A stretch of 64,000 nucleotides of DNA from Herbiconiux ginsengi (GTDB lineage: Bacteria > Actinomycetota > Actinomycetes > Actinomycetales > Microbacteriaceae), in NCBI RefSeq assembly GCF_900107435.1, contig NZ_FNPZ01000003.1, positions 434,001 to 498,000 of the forward strand, read 5' to 3'. The stretch's first letter is position 1; every line of letters begins with the position of its first letter. This document shows, one piece after another, positions 52,851 through 61,086 of this stretch. The notes beneath the pieces are model-generated. The model was not told where the DNA came from. It saw nothing but the letters and a program-made list of their open reading frames with translations, and did not search any database. The position numbers and the translations under genes are program-made.

Positions 52851-53858
52851 ATGATCGTCCCCCGCTCCGCGCATCCACTGCTCGATCCCGAGCTGGCGAC
52901 CGCACTGGCCCAGTTGCCCGCCGACATCCGATCGACGATCACTGCGGATGCGATCCCGCGCCTGCGCAGGGAGCAGACGGGGGAGGTGACGCAGCGCATG
53001 CTCGACGACGCCGGGATCGAAGCGGACGACGCCGTCGTCACCGGCTATGACGGAGCGGAGATCGGCGTGACGATCCTGCGGCCGAAGGGCAGAACGGGAA
53101 CGGGCGCCGGTTTCTACCACGTGCACGGTGGCGGAATGATCCTCGGCGATCGCTGGACCGGGGTGACCGCCCTGTTCGATGCCCTCCACCGATTCAATGC
53201 GGTGGCGGTGACCGTGGAGTACCGGCTCGCGCCGGAGTTCCCCGACCCGACGCCGATCGAGGACTGCTACGCCGGACTGCTCTGGATGGATCGGCACGCC
53301 GGGGAGCTGGGAGTCGATCCGGATCGCCTGATGATCGTCGGCGGTAGTGCCGGAGGAGGACTTGCGGCCGGCACGGCGCTGCTCGCGCGCGATCGCCACG
53401 GGCCGGCGCTGTGTGGTCAACTGCTGATGTACCCGATGCTCGACGACCGGGAGACGACGACGTCGACGTCGAGTCATCAGGCCGATGGCGGCGGGCCGTG
53501 GAACCGGGAAAGCAATCGCACCGGGTGGACCGCTCTCCTGGGCGAGCGGCGGGGAACGGATGCCGTGTCGATCTATGCCGCCCCCGCGCGAGCCACCGAT
53601 CTCTCCGGACTCCCGCCCGCGTTCATCGACTGCGGCTCGGCCGAGATCTTCCGCGACGAAGACGTGGCGTACGCCTCGGCGATCTGGGCTGCCGGGGGCG
53701 ACGCCGAACTGCACGTCTGGCCCGGAGGATTTCACGCCTTCGACGTCTTCGTGCCGGAATCGTCGCTCGCGCGCAGGATGATCCGAGCGCGGCAGGAGTG
53801 GCTGGCTCGCATTCTCGGCTCCGGGGTGTCCCGCGGGACCCCGGGCGGCATGCCGTAG
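52851..53858 (+). CDS. HSL-type alpha/beta-hydrolase (carboxylesterase)
   Basis: A 335-residue esterase of the hormone-sensitive lipase family. YHVHGGGMILG is the oxyanion HGGG motif, VGGSAGGGLAAG the nucleophile Ser elbow, Asp is expected in IYAAPARATDLSGLPPAFIDCGSAEIFRDED-like region and the His in WPGGFHAFD. GGAAGGG precedes ATG 52851. It may remove an acyl or ester group from the imported compound, or open a lactone. It is followed by the GntR gene after 57 bp, probably on the same transcript. Confidence 0.9.
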   Translation: MIVPRSAHPLLDPELATALAQLPADIRSTITADAIPRLRREQTGEVTQRMLDDAGIEADDAVVTGYDGAEIGVTILRPKGRTGTGAGFYHVHGGGMILGDRWTGVTALFDALHRFNAVAVTVEYRLAPEFPDPTPIEDCYAGLLWMDRHAGELGVDPDRLMIVGGSAGGGLAAGTALLARDRHGPALCGQLLMYPMLDDRETTTSTSSHQADGGGPWNRESNRTGWTALLGERRGTDAVSIYAAPARATDLSGLPPAFIDCGSAEIFRDEDVAYASAIWAAGGDAELHVWPGGFHAFDVFVPESSLARRMIRARQEWLARILGSGVSRGTPGGMP

Positions 53859-53915
53859 AATCGGCGCCGATGGTCGTATGCCTGCTGCTCGATCTGATCT
53901 GGGGGAGGTGTCTGG

Positions 53916-54671
53916 ATGTCGAAGGGTCGCTCTGAGACCGAAGATCTCATCGACACCCTGATCGCGATCTGGACCCGGGTCAATGAGGCACACGGACGGA
54001 TGCCCTCCGAACCGCAGCTGGCGGCCGAGACCGGAGCGAGCCGCACCTCGGTGCGCGAAGCCCTCATCCGCCTCGAGGAGCGCGGCTACATCCATCGCTC
54101 GCACGGCGCCCGAACGGTCATCAACTCGAACCTCGGAATGCTCGGGACCCGCGTCGATCAGCAGCGCGATCACCTCGTGGCAATCGCGCGAGCGGGTTAC
54201 GAGCCGGGGCTGAGGCTGGTGTCGGCGTCGTATGACGTGATCGCCATGCCCGTGCCGGGTGCCCCTGAGCCCTTCCATGATCTTCCCCCGGGAACGCCGG
54301 TGCTGCGCACGCGCAAGGTGTGGAGTGCCGACGGCCGGGCGTATGTGCTCGCCGACGACGTCATCCCGATCGTCGGCGGGCGCTCCGGTGCGGATGCGCG
54401 CGACGAGCTCGATGCCACCGAACCGGTGTTCGACCTCGCCGAGCGACTGAATGGCGTGGCTGTGGCCTGGGAGACGGTGTCACTGGCCGCCGAGGCTCTC
54501 TCCGACGACGAGCGTGCGGCGATGCATCTCGATGCCCCCGAGCCTGCTCTCGTGCTGAGCTACTGCGGCCTCGGTGCGGCGGGCGACGTGGCGTACTGGT
54601 GCCGTGAGGTGCAGCTGCCGGCGCCGACGCAGCTGCGCAACGTACTGGTACGGAGAGTCACCCGGGGCTGA
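53916..54671 (+). CDS. GntR family regulator, HutC/UTRA type
   Basis: A 251-residue repressor: winged HTH at about residues 25-75 (RMPSEPQLAAETGASRTSVREALIRLEERGYI) and a C-terminal UTRA effector domain with TPVLRTRKVWSADGRAYVLADDVIP and the late AYWCREVQLPA. UTRA members bind small effectors such as sugar phosphates, histidine-pathway intermediates or alkylphosphonates. GGGAGGTG is the ribosome site. Because it is central to three gene sets each carrying the same palindrome pair, it is the natural candidate for their regulator, and for its own through operator pair 2. Confidence 0.9.
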   Translation: MSKGRSETEDLIDTLIAIWTRVNEAHGRMPSEPQLAAETGASRTSVREALIRLEERGYIHRSHGARTVINSNLGMLGTRVDQQRDHLVAIARAGYEPGLRLVSASYDVIAMPVPGAPEPFHDLPPGTPVLRTRKVWSADGRAYVLADDVIPIVGGRSGADARDELDATEPVFDLAERLNGVAVAWETVSLAAEALSDDERAAMHLDAPEPALVLSYCGLGAAGDVAYWCREVQLPAPTQLRNVLVRRVTRG

Positions 54672-54748
54672 GCCTCTGCGTGCCTCTTTCGGGGGTGCTT
54701 GTTCGGACGTGTGCCCGCCCGACGTTTCTCGCGTGTTTCGACTTCATT

Positions 54749-54787
54749 AACTTGTATGAGAAGTGTGGTCAACTTGTCCTACAAGTG
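54749..54787. promoter_or_regulatory. Operator pair 3 before the ABC importer
   Basis: AACTTGT-ATG-AGAAGTG at 54749-54765 (two mismatches) and AACTTGT-CCT-ACAAGTG at 54771-54787, centres 22 bp apart, 101-139 bp upstream of the binding-protein start. Same consensus and spacing as operator pair 1. Confidence 0.8.
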
Positions 54788-54887
54788 ACAGACTCGTTGT
54801 CACCACAGCACGATCCTGGTGCTCGTGCCTCTGCACCTCCCTCTTCTGACGTCGGCACCCCGGCGCCCATCCGAAAGGCTCATCCCC

Positions 54888-56069
54888 ATGATTCACAGCC
54901 CCGCACATCGTCTCCGGCGTCCCCTCGTCGCTGCACTCGTCATCGTGGTCGGTGCGTCGCTCGCATCCTGTGCCGGCAGTACCCCGGCTCCCACCTCGGA
55001 TGCCGCCATCCCTGCCGCCGATGCAGCCAGCACGCTCAGCGGAGTCTGCCCGGCCACGGTCGTGGTGCAGGCGACCTGGGAGCCCGAGGTCGACCAGGCC
55101 CCCTTCTACAACCTCGTCGGACCCGATCGCGTGATCGACACCTCCAAGAAGAGCGTCACCGGCACGCTCGTGGATGGAGGGAAAGACACCGGAGTCACGA
55201 TCGAAGTCCGATCCGGGGGGTCGGCGATCGGCTACCAGCCCGTGGCCTCCCAGATGTACACCGACACCTCGATCACTCTCGGCAGCGTGACCACGGAGGA
55301 CCGGATCGCCGGCGCCACCTCCCAACCCACGATCGGCGTGTTCGCAACCCGGCAGCTCAGCCCCCTGATGCTGATGTGGGATCCGGCGACTCACCCTGAC
55401 TGGAACTCGATCGCTGACATCGGAAAGACGGATGCCGCCGTCGTCGTGCCCAAGGGCGCTCTCTTCGCCGACGCCCTGGTGGCCCAGGGCGTGCTGAAGG
55501 CCTCGCAGATCGACCCGACCTACGATGGCACCCCCGCGCGATTCGTGAGCGACCCGAGCATCGCCCAGGACGGCTTCGTGACCTCGGAGCCGTACATCTA
55601 CGAGCACGAGGTCGCACAGTGGGGGAAGCCGGTCAAGTACCAGCTGGTCAAGGATGCCGGGTACGACGTCTACCCTGACTCCCTCTCCATCCGCTCCGGC
55701 GACCTCACCACGCTGGCGCCCTGCCTGGAGAAGCTCGTTCCGGTGCTGCAGCGCTCCGAACTGGCGTACCTCGCCGATCCGACCGCGACGAACGACCTCA
55801 TCGTGACGCTCGCCGAGCAATACAACACCGGCTGGGTCTACTCGGCCGGTGTCGCGGACGCGGGAATCGCGGCGACCAAGAAGTACCAGACGATGACCGG
55901 CACCGACCTCTCTGTGCCGATGGGGAGCTTCGAGCAGACCCGGGCCGACAGCTCGTTCGAGCTGCTGACGAAGACCTTGGGCGCGTCGGGAGTGACGATC
56001 AAGCCCGGCCTGACCGCGGCTGACGTCTTCACCAACCAGTTCATCGACACGTCGATCACCAGCGAGTAG
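54888..56069 (+). CDS. ABC transporter substrate-binding lipoprotein, NMT1/SsuA-like
   Basis: A 393-residue lipoprotein with lipobox LASC (Cys about residue 27) and a Pro/Ala/Ser linker. VVVQATWEPEVDQAPFYNLVG opens the domain, DPATHPDWNSIADIGKTDAAVVVPKGALFADALVAQG resembles the hinge region of nitrate/taurine/hydroxymethylpyrimidine-binding proteins. Such systems import sulfonates, nitrate or heterocyclic bases. It heads the three-gene importer unit under operator pair 3, with ATPase and permease following. Confidence 0.87.
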   Translation: MIHSPAHRLRRPLVAALVIVVGASLASCAGSTPAPTSDAAIPAADAASTLSGVCPATVVVQATWEPEVDQAPFYNLVGPDRVIDTSKKSVTGTLVDGGKDTGVTIEVRSGGSAIGYQPVASQMYTDTSITLGSVTTEDRIAGATSQPTIGVFATRQLSPLMLMWDPATHPDWNSIADIGKTDAAVVVPKGALFADALVAQGVLKASQIDPTYDGTPARFVSDPSIAQDGFVTSEPYIYEHEVAQWGKPVKYQLVKDAGYDVYPDSLSIRSGDLTTLAPCLEKLVPVLQRSELAYLADPTATNDLIVTLAEQYNTGWVYSAGVADAGIAATKKYQTMTGTDLSVPMGSFEQTRADSSFELLTKTLGASGVTIKPGLTAADVFTNQFIDTSITSE

Positions 56070-56116
56070 CCCAGGCGTCCCTGCCCACCCGCTCCATGCG
56101 ACCAGGAGAAACAGAC

Positions 56117-56938
56117 ATGTCAGCACCACAACACCTCCCAGTGGGCAGGGAAGCCGGCTACCCGGATCCGGACCCAGGCCGCTCGCTGACGGAGCGTCCG
56201 CGACATCCGGTGCTCTCCTTCGAGCGCGCCGGCTTGACCTTCCCCACGGGGACGACAGCGCTGAAGGACATCGACTTCGACGTGCTGCCCGGGGAATTCG
56301 TGACAGTGGTCGGCCCCTCCGGCTGCGGCAAGAGCACCTTGCTGCGCGTGGCATCCGGCCTGCAGACGATCACCGACGGCGACGTCCGCGTCGCGACCGA
56401 GAAGATCGGCTACGTGTTCCAGGATGCCACGCTGCTGCCCTGGCGCTCCGTGCGCCGCAACGTCGAACTCCTCGCCGAGATCGCCGGGGTTCCGGCGGCG
56501 GAGAGAGCGCAGCGTGCGGCCGACGCCATCGATCTCGTCGGGCTCACCGGCTTCGAGCAGCACTATCCACGCGCGCTTTCCGGGGGGATGAGGATGCGCG
56601 TCTCCCTGGCCCGCTCACTCGTGCGCGACCCGCAGTTGTTCCTCTTCGACGAGCCCTTCGGTGCGCTCGACGAGATCACACGGGAGCGCCTCAACGACGA
56701 GCTGAGCAGCATCTTCAGTCTCCGTCGATTCACCGGCCTGTTCATCACGCACTCCGTTGCCGAGGCCGTGTACCTCGGTACCAGGGTCATCGTGATGTCG
56801 GGGCGGCCGGGAACGATCCGCGCCGACATCCGGATTCCCGAAAGCCATCCGCGCGACCCCGACTTCCGCTTCTCGAAGGAGTTCGCCGAGGTCACGAGCC
56901 AGGTCGCCCACCACCTCCGCGAAGGACATTCGGCATGA
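56117..56938 (+). CDS. ABC transporter ATP-binding protein, SsuB/TauB type
   Basis: A 273-residue ATPase: Walker A GPSGCGKST, Q-loop VFQDATLLPWRSV (typical of this subfamily), signature LSGGMRMR, Walker B LFLFDEPFGALDE and switch His in ITHSVAEA. A 30-residue polar N-terminal extension precedes the domain. ATG at 56117 follows AGGAGAAA. It overlaps the permease gene (ATGA). Confidence 0.94.
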   Translation: MSAPQHLPVGREAGYPDPDPGRSLTERPRHPVLSFERAGLTFPTGTTALKDIDFDVLPGEFVTVVGPSGCGKSTLLRVASGLQTITDGDVRVATEKIGYVFQDATLLPWRSVRRNVELLAEIAGVPAAERAQRAADAIDLVGLTGFEQHYPRALSGGMRMRVSLARSLVRDPQLFLFDEPFGALDEITRERLNDELSSIFSLRRFTGLFITHSVAEAVYLGTRVIVMSGRPGTIRADIRIPESHPRDPDFRFSKEFAEVTSQVAHHLREGHSA

Positions 56939-57747
56939 GCGCCTCCTCGAGTACCCGACAGACCCTGCTCCGCCGCCGTCGCGGCCGAGTCAACTGGGTC
57001 GCGCCCCTCCTGGTGCTCCTGATCGCGATCGCGATCGCCTATCTCGTCAGCTACCTGGTGCTGGAGCCGAGCCGGCAGTTCCTCCTTCCGCCACCGCACC
57101 AGGTGATTGCGGTGTTCTTCGATCCGGCCACTCTGAGCGACATCGCCGTCGGTCTCTCGCGCACTGCGCTCGTCGCCGCCCTGGGACTGGCCGCCGCGAT
57201 CATCATCGGCATGGCCTGGGCCATCGCGATGAGTCAGGCGCGCTGGGTCGAGGATTCGCTGTTCCCCTATGCCGTCATCCTGCAGTGCATCCCTATCCTC
57301 GCGCTGGTGCCGCTGATCGGATTCTGGTTCGGCTACGACCTCCCCGCGCGGATCGTGGTGTGCGTGATGATCTCGCTGTTCCCCATCGTGTCGAACACGC
57401 TCTTCGGTCTGCGCTCGACCGATCCCGGGCAGCGGGACCTGTTCCTGCTCGAGAAATCGAGTCGTTGGGGGCGACTCTGGCGACTCGAACTGCCCGCGGC
57501 GATGCCGGCGGTCTTCGCCGGACTCCGCATCGCCGCAGGGCTCACCATCGTCGGTGCGATCGTCGGCGACTTCTTCTTCAGCCGCGGAACGCCTGGTCTG
57601 GGCTCATTGATCAGTACCTATCAGTCACGCCTGCAATCTCCTCAGCTGTTCGCAGCGATCATTGCCGCGTCACTCTTCGGGGTACTGGTCTTCTTCGCCT
57701 TCGGCTGGTTGGGCCGCCGGGTGGTGGGCCACTGGTACGACTTCTAA
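56935..57747 (+). CDS. ABC transporter permease, SsuC/TauC type
   Basis: A 270-residue permease with six membrane helices. PLIGFWFGYDLPARIVVCVMISLFPI and the EAA-like loop LLEKSSRWGRLWRLELPAAMPAVFAGLRIA are standard for the nitrate/taurine/pyrimidine-precursor family. It is the last gene of the regulon on this side. Together with the ATPase and binding protein it makes a complete importer. Confidence 0.93.
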   Translation: MSASSSTRQTLLRRRRGRVNWVAPLLVLLIAIAIAYLVSYLVLEPSRQFLLPPPHQVIAVFFDPATLSDIAVGLSRTALVAALGLAAAIIIGMAWAIAMSQARWVEDSLFPYAVILQCIPILALVPLIGFWFGYDLPARIVVCVMISLFPIVSNTLFGLRSTDPGQRDLFLLEKSSRWGRLWRLELPAAMPAVFAGLRIAAGLTIVGAIVGDFFFSRGTPGLGSLISTYQSRLQSPQLFAAIIAASLFGVLVFFAFGWLGRRVVGHWYDF

Positions 57748-57788
57748 GAACGTGACGAGGTGTTCGTCGGCTCGGACTGTGAGTCGGT

Positions 57789-57992
57789 TCACGTGCCGTT
57801 CTCCTCGCGGAGGCGCGTGAGGATGAGGGCGGTCAGGGCGGCGATCTCGTCGACGTACTCCTCACCGTCCTGCGAGATCGGACCATGGACGACGACGTCC
57901 GGGCGTGCGGCGTCGAGGTCGCGCAGCGCGAAGCTGAGCTCGGCGACCGCCGCTATCAGGTGGGGAATCGGGTTGGGCCGGGTGCTTTTCAT
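57789..57992 (-). CDS. Small hypothetical protein
   Basis: A 67-residue acidic, helical protein (HLIAAVAELSFALRDLDAARPD; EEYVDEIAALTALILTRLREENG). AAGGAAG stands before the ATG at 57992. It is convergent with the importer permease and divergent from the unrecognised membrane protein at 58181. Length and composition would fit a small regulatory or antitoxin-like protein, but there is no motif to say so. Confidence 0.6.
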   Translation of the reverse strand: MKSTRPNPIPHLIAAVAELSFALRDLDAARPDVVVHGPISQDGEEYVDEIAALTALILTRLREENGT

Positions 57993-58168
57993 GAGGCTTC
58001 CTTTCGACCTTCGAGCGCCGCTGTCCCTATCCACACCAGTCACTCCCAGGGCGTTGTCAAACGCGATTTCCTGGTACGCGGAATCACGGGAGAGTCCTCT
58101 GCCCCCTGGGAACTGCCGGGACCTCCTGGGACGTCAGCACCGGTTCGAACGTGCTCCGCAGAGCCGCT

Positions 58169-58178
58169 AACGTACGTT
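58169..58178. promoter_or_regulatory. 10-bp palindrome touching the start of an unrecognised gene
   Basis: AACGTACGTT is a perfect palindrome ending two bases before the ATG at 58181, where the ribosome site should be. The start has no Shine-Dalgarno sequence. It suggests a leaderless transcript with an operator at the start, or a wrong start choice. Confidence 0.35.
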
Positions 58179-58180
58179 GT

Positions 58181-59629
58181 ATGGGGAGGCTGACGGACGA
58201 CCAGATCGCAGACGCGCTGCGGGATCTGCTGCTGTCGGGTGGCGCCCGGGCAGGTCGCAAACGTACGCCGACAGCGGTCGATCTCGACCAGGTGCTTGTC
58301 GACCACGTTGCCGACCGGCTCGACCACGTCGCGCCGGATCGCGACCGGGAGCTCGATCGCTCGGCGGCGTGGGCGCTCCTGATCGGGGCGGTAACGAACG
58401 GCGCCCCCGAATCCGCACATGACGCAAAGCTGCTCATTGCCGCGTCCCACATGCTGGAGGTCGGCACGGATCCGAGGGACGCCACGAAGCCGGCGCCCTA
58501 TGACGACACGCGTGCCCTGATGAAGTCGATCAGCGTCAACAGCGTGACACTCAAGAAGCAAGGCGGGGTGAGCTCCGACTCGGTCACGTACGGCACGAGC
58601 ATCGCGTTCCGCCGTTACTATGCCGCGGTCGTGTCGAAGCTCGGAGAGAACGCACAGACCCTCCGCCCGGACAAGCACATCGAGAGCGACAACTTCGGTG
58701 ATGCGGTGGGACGGGCATTCCGACGGCTCTCGCGAAACGATGTCGCGCTCGTGAACCTGATGGAGGCGCACACCTCCGCCTCGCCGCTCGAGGATGCGCC
58801 ATCGAGTTCGCGGAGGCGGAAGTCCCTCCTGTGGGCCGGCGTGGCTGTGGCCGCGGTCGCGGTTGTGACAGCGGGGATCCTTCTCGCCAACGGGATCACG
58901 GGCGCCGCTCGAGGAGCAGCCGAAGCGTCAGCCTCGCTGGCAACGGTGGAGTCGGTGGCGAGCGAACCGCCGAAGTGGACGATGAACACCGCGTTCTGGG
59001 TTCCCGCCACGGCACCGCTCGAGGAGCTCGAAGAGACCACAGACGGTTGCTTCGACCCACGAGCGAGGGCGTGGCTGCAGAAGTACGGCGTCTACCGTGA
59101 TGTATTCCTGTTCACGGTGAGGAATGTCAGCGGCGGGACGGTCGGCCTTTCCGAAGTCGCCTCGCGTGGAACCGTCTCGCCAGCGCAGCCCGGTTTGATC
59201 GTGAAGTGCAGTGGCGGTGGCGAGGGCGGCGACATTGACTGGTCGGTTCTCGTGCTCGAACTCGGTGAAGACGCTGTCGCGACATTGAGGGACTCTACGC
59301 GTGTCAGCGACTATTTCTGGCGCGACATGACGGATGGCGAGACCGTTGGTGTGATGATCCACCCGACCGGCGAGGAGGACTTCACCGGGACCCTGACGGT
59401 CGACGTACTCCCTACTGAGGGAGAGGCGTCCCGGCTGACCATCCCGGCCGTCGAGGGGGCGAACGTTCGGGAGATCGAGTGGCATGCCATGCCGAGTGAC
59501 AAGAGCGTCGTGTTCACCCTCCCTAGCTCCGACGATGCCTCCCGTTGCAAGGTCAACGGCTCTGAGCTCCCGACGTGCACCACAGCGAGCTTGCGTGCGG
59601 CGCTAGACGACCTGTGGGGCAAGGAATGA
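58181..59629 (+). CDS. Unrecognised single-pass membrane protein A
   Basis: A 482-residue protein. Residues 1-210 are cytoplasmic and helical, one helix spans about 215-238 after the basic SRRRKS, and the rest is extracytoplasmic. The outer domain shares with the next protein the pattern FWVPATAPLEELE, GLIVKC...DWSVLVLEL.EDA...LRD and an ending with I.W..MPS. I know no family for it. The ATG is two bases after a palindrome; an in-frame GTG ten codons upstream (58151) is possible. It overlaps the next gene by four bases. Codon use is somewhat less GC-rich than neighbours. Confidence 0.75.
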   Translation: MGRLTDDQIADALRDLLLSGGARAGRKRTPTAVDLDQVLVDHVADRLDHVAPDRDRELDRSAAWALLIGAVTNGAPESAHDAKLLIAASHMLEVGTDPRDATKPAPYDDTRALMKSISVNSVTLKKQGGVSSDSVTYGTSIAFRRYYAAVVSKLGENAQTLRPDKHIESDNFGDAVGRAFRRLSRNDVALVNLMEAHTSASPLEDAPSSSRRRKSLLWAGVAVAAVAVVTAGILLANGITGAARGAAEASASLATVESVASEPPKWTMNTAFWVPATAPLEELEETTDGCFDPRARAWLQKYGVYRDVFLFTVRNVSGGTVGLSEVASRGTVSPAQPGLIVKCSGGGEGGDIDWSVLVLELGEDAVATLRDSTRVSDYFWRDMTDGETVGVMIHPTGEEDFTGTLTVDVLPTEGEASRLTIPAVEGANVREIEWHAMPSDKSVVFTLPSSDDASRCKVNGSELPTCTTASLRAALDDLWGKE

Positions 59630-61059
59630 GGCGGCGTTCGCTGATGGTGGTCGCGTGCATTGCGGCGCTCGCGGTCGCCTCGGTCGTGATCGTGGTGCTC
59701 CAGCCCGCGTCCAGCTCCCTTACGGTGACCAACGAGGGGCGGCCAGCCCAGTTCGACAGCAAGGCTACGAACGTCGCGTACTGGGTGCCGCTCTCGGCTC
59801 CGCTCGAAGAACTCGATGCGACGGGTAGCGACGCGACGAACTGCGGCGAGGAGCTTTCGGTGTGGCTGACGGAGTACGGCACGCTGTTGCCATCCCCGCA
59901 GGCGCTGCTCCTGCGATCGAAGTCCACCGAGCCCCTTCCTGTCTCGTTCAGTGCAGACGGCGCGTTCTCCGAGCCGCGCGACGGGCTGCTCGTCCAGTGC
60001 GGTGCGCCGCAGCTGCAAACCGGCGAGGCCGAACCCGGAGAGCTTGACTGGACGCCGCTTTTGCTCCGGCTGGAAGAGGATGCGGAGGGTGCCCTGCGTG
60101 CGCTCACCCCGACTGCCGATGGACCAGAAGCGGCAGACATCACGGCAAACGCAGCAAGCCCGGTCGGGCTCATCGGACTCATCCAGGGTGACCTCGCTTT
60201 CGAAGGGACGATTCGTGCGCACGCCGACGGCGCGCCGGTGCCGGTGCCGTTCGAGGGTGCGCGCTCGGATGACATGACGATCTCATGGCCCGGTATGCCA
60301 AGCCGTGGGACGCTGCGCGTCGCCGTGGGCCTGACCAACAGCGGCAAGGCCGCCTTCTTCTGCCAGGTCGCAAGCTCCACGAGTCGTGGTGGCGAGTGTC
60401 TCGCCCAGGAGGACGATGAAACGCGCACGATTCGTGGCCAAGCGGAGAATCTCCGCGCCGACTATCTCACCGTCCGCGACTCCGTCGCAGAAGCGTTCCG
60501 CCAGCCGCGGCCCACTCCCGACACCGGCTCGCGCACCGAGTTCGTGCGCGTCGACCCCTGGAACGATGCGGCCCTCGAAGCTCGCGGCGTCGAGGAACAG
60601 TTCGTGGGTTGGTGCAACCAGAGTGCATTTCGCGCTGACCGAGTCACCTGCGAAACAGGCGCTGATTGCTTCCTCAATCACGACGCCAGCAAGGCCGCGT
60701 GTGGCGATCCGGCAACCGATACGTGGACTATCTACGGCTTCACGGCGCCGGTGCAGCCTGCCTTCGATGACGGAACCGAGCCGACCGTCTACCCGGTCGC
60801 GCTGCGCCTGGTTAGCGGTGCCTGGTGCACGTTCAGCTCATCCGGCCCAGAAGTCGAAGTCGTGGGCTGGGGCGGGTCGGCCGGTAGCTGCGTCGAAGAC
60901 GATGGGACTGCTTACGCCTTCTGGAGCACGTACCCGAGCGGTCCACTGGGACAGCCATACCTGTTCAAGCCAGGGATGAATGACTACCTTAGGATCGCCG
61001 CCCGGGATGGCACACCCGAGAACCCCGACTACGAAGACGTCGCCGAGATCTACTACTGA
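59626..61059 (+). CDS. Unrecognised membrane-anchored or secreted protein B, paralogue of A
   Basis: A 477-residue protein with an N-terminal signal-anchor (RRRSLMVVACIAALAVASVV). Its outer part (about residues 45-240) is homologous to the outer domain of protein A (YWVPLSAPLEELD, GLLVQC, LDWTPLLLRLEEDAEGALR). A further C-terminal domain of about 230 residues has several cysteines (GWCNQSAF, VTCETGADCFLNHD, AACGDP) that may form disulfides. ATG overlaps the stop of A (ATGA), AAGGA just before it. Function unknown; the pair likely forms a complex at the cell surface. Confidence 0.75.
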   Translation: MRRRSLMVVACIAALAVASVVIVVLQPASSSLTVTNEGRPAQFDSKATNVAYWVPLSAPLEELDATGSDATNCGEELSVWLTEYGTLLPSPQALLLRSKSTEPLPVSFSADGAFSEPRDGLLVQCGAPQLQTGEAEPGELDWTPLLLRLEEDAEGALRALTPTADGPEAADITANAASPVGLIGLIQGDLAFEGTIRAHADGAPVPVPFEGARSDDMTISWPGMPSRGTLRVAVGLTNSGKAAFFCQVASSTSRGGECLAQEDDETRTIRGQAENLRADYLTVRDSVAEAFRQPRPTPDTGSRTEFVRVDPWNDAALEARGVEEQFVGWCNQSAFRADRVTCETGADCFLNHDASKAACGDPATDTWTIYGFTAPVQPAFDDGTEPTVYPVALRLVSGAWCTFSSSGPEVEVVGWGGSAGSCVEDDGTAYAFWSTYPSGPLGQPYLFKPGMNDYLRIAARDGTPENPDYEDVAEIYY

Positions 61060-61079
61060 CAGCAAGGAATCGGTTGCTG
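61060..61079. terminator. Short hairpin between convergent genes
   Basis: CAGCAA and TTGCTG enclose an 8-base loop immediately after the stop of protein B and before the MFS gene end. Weak, but placed as a terminator. Confidence 0.4.
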
Positions 61080-61086
61080 GCGCATT

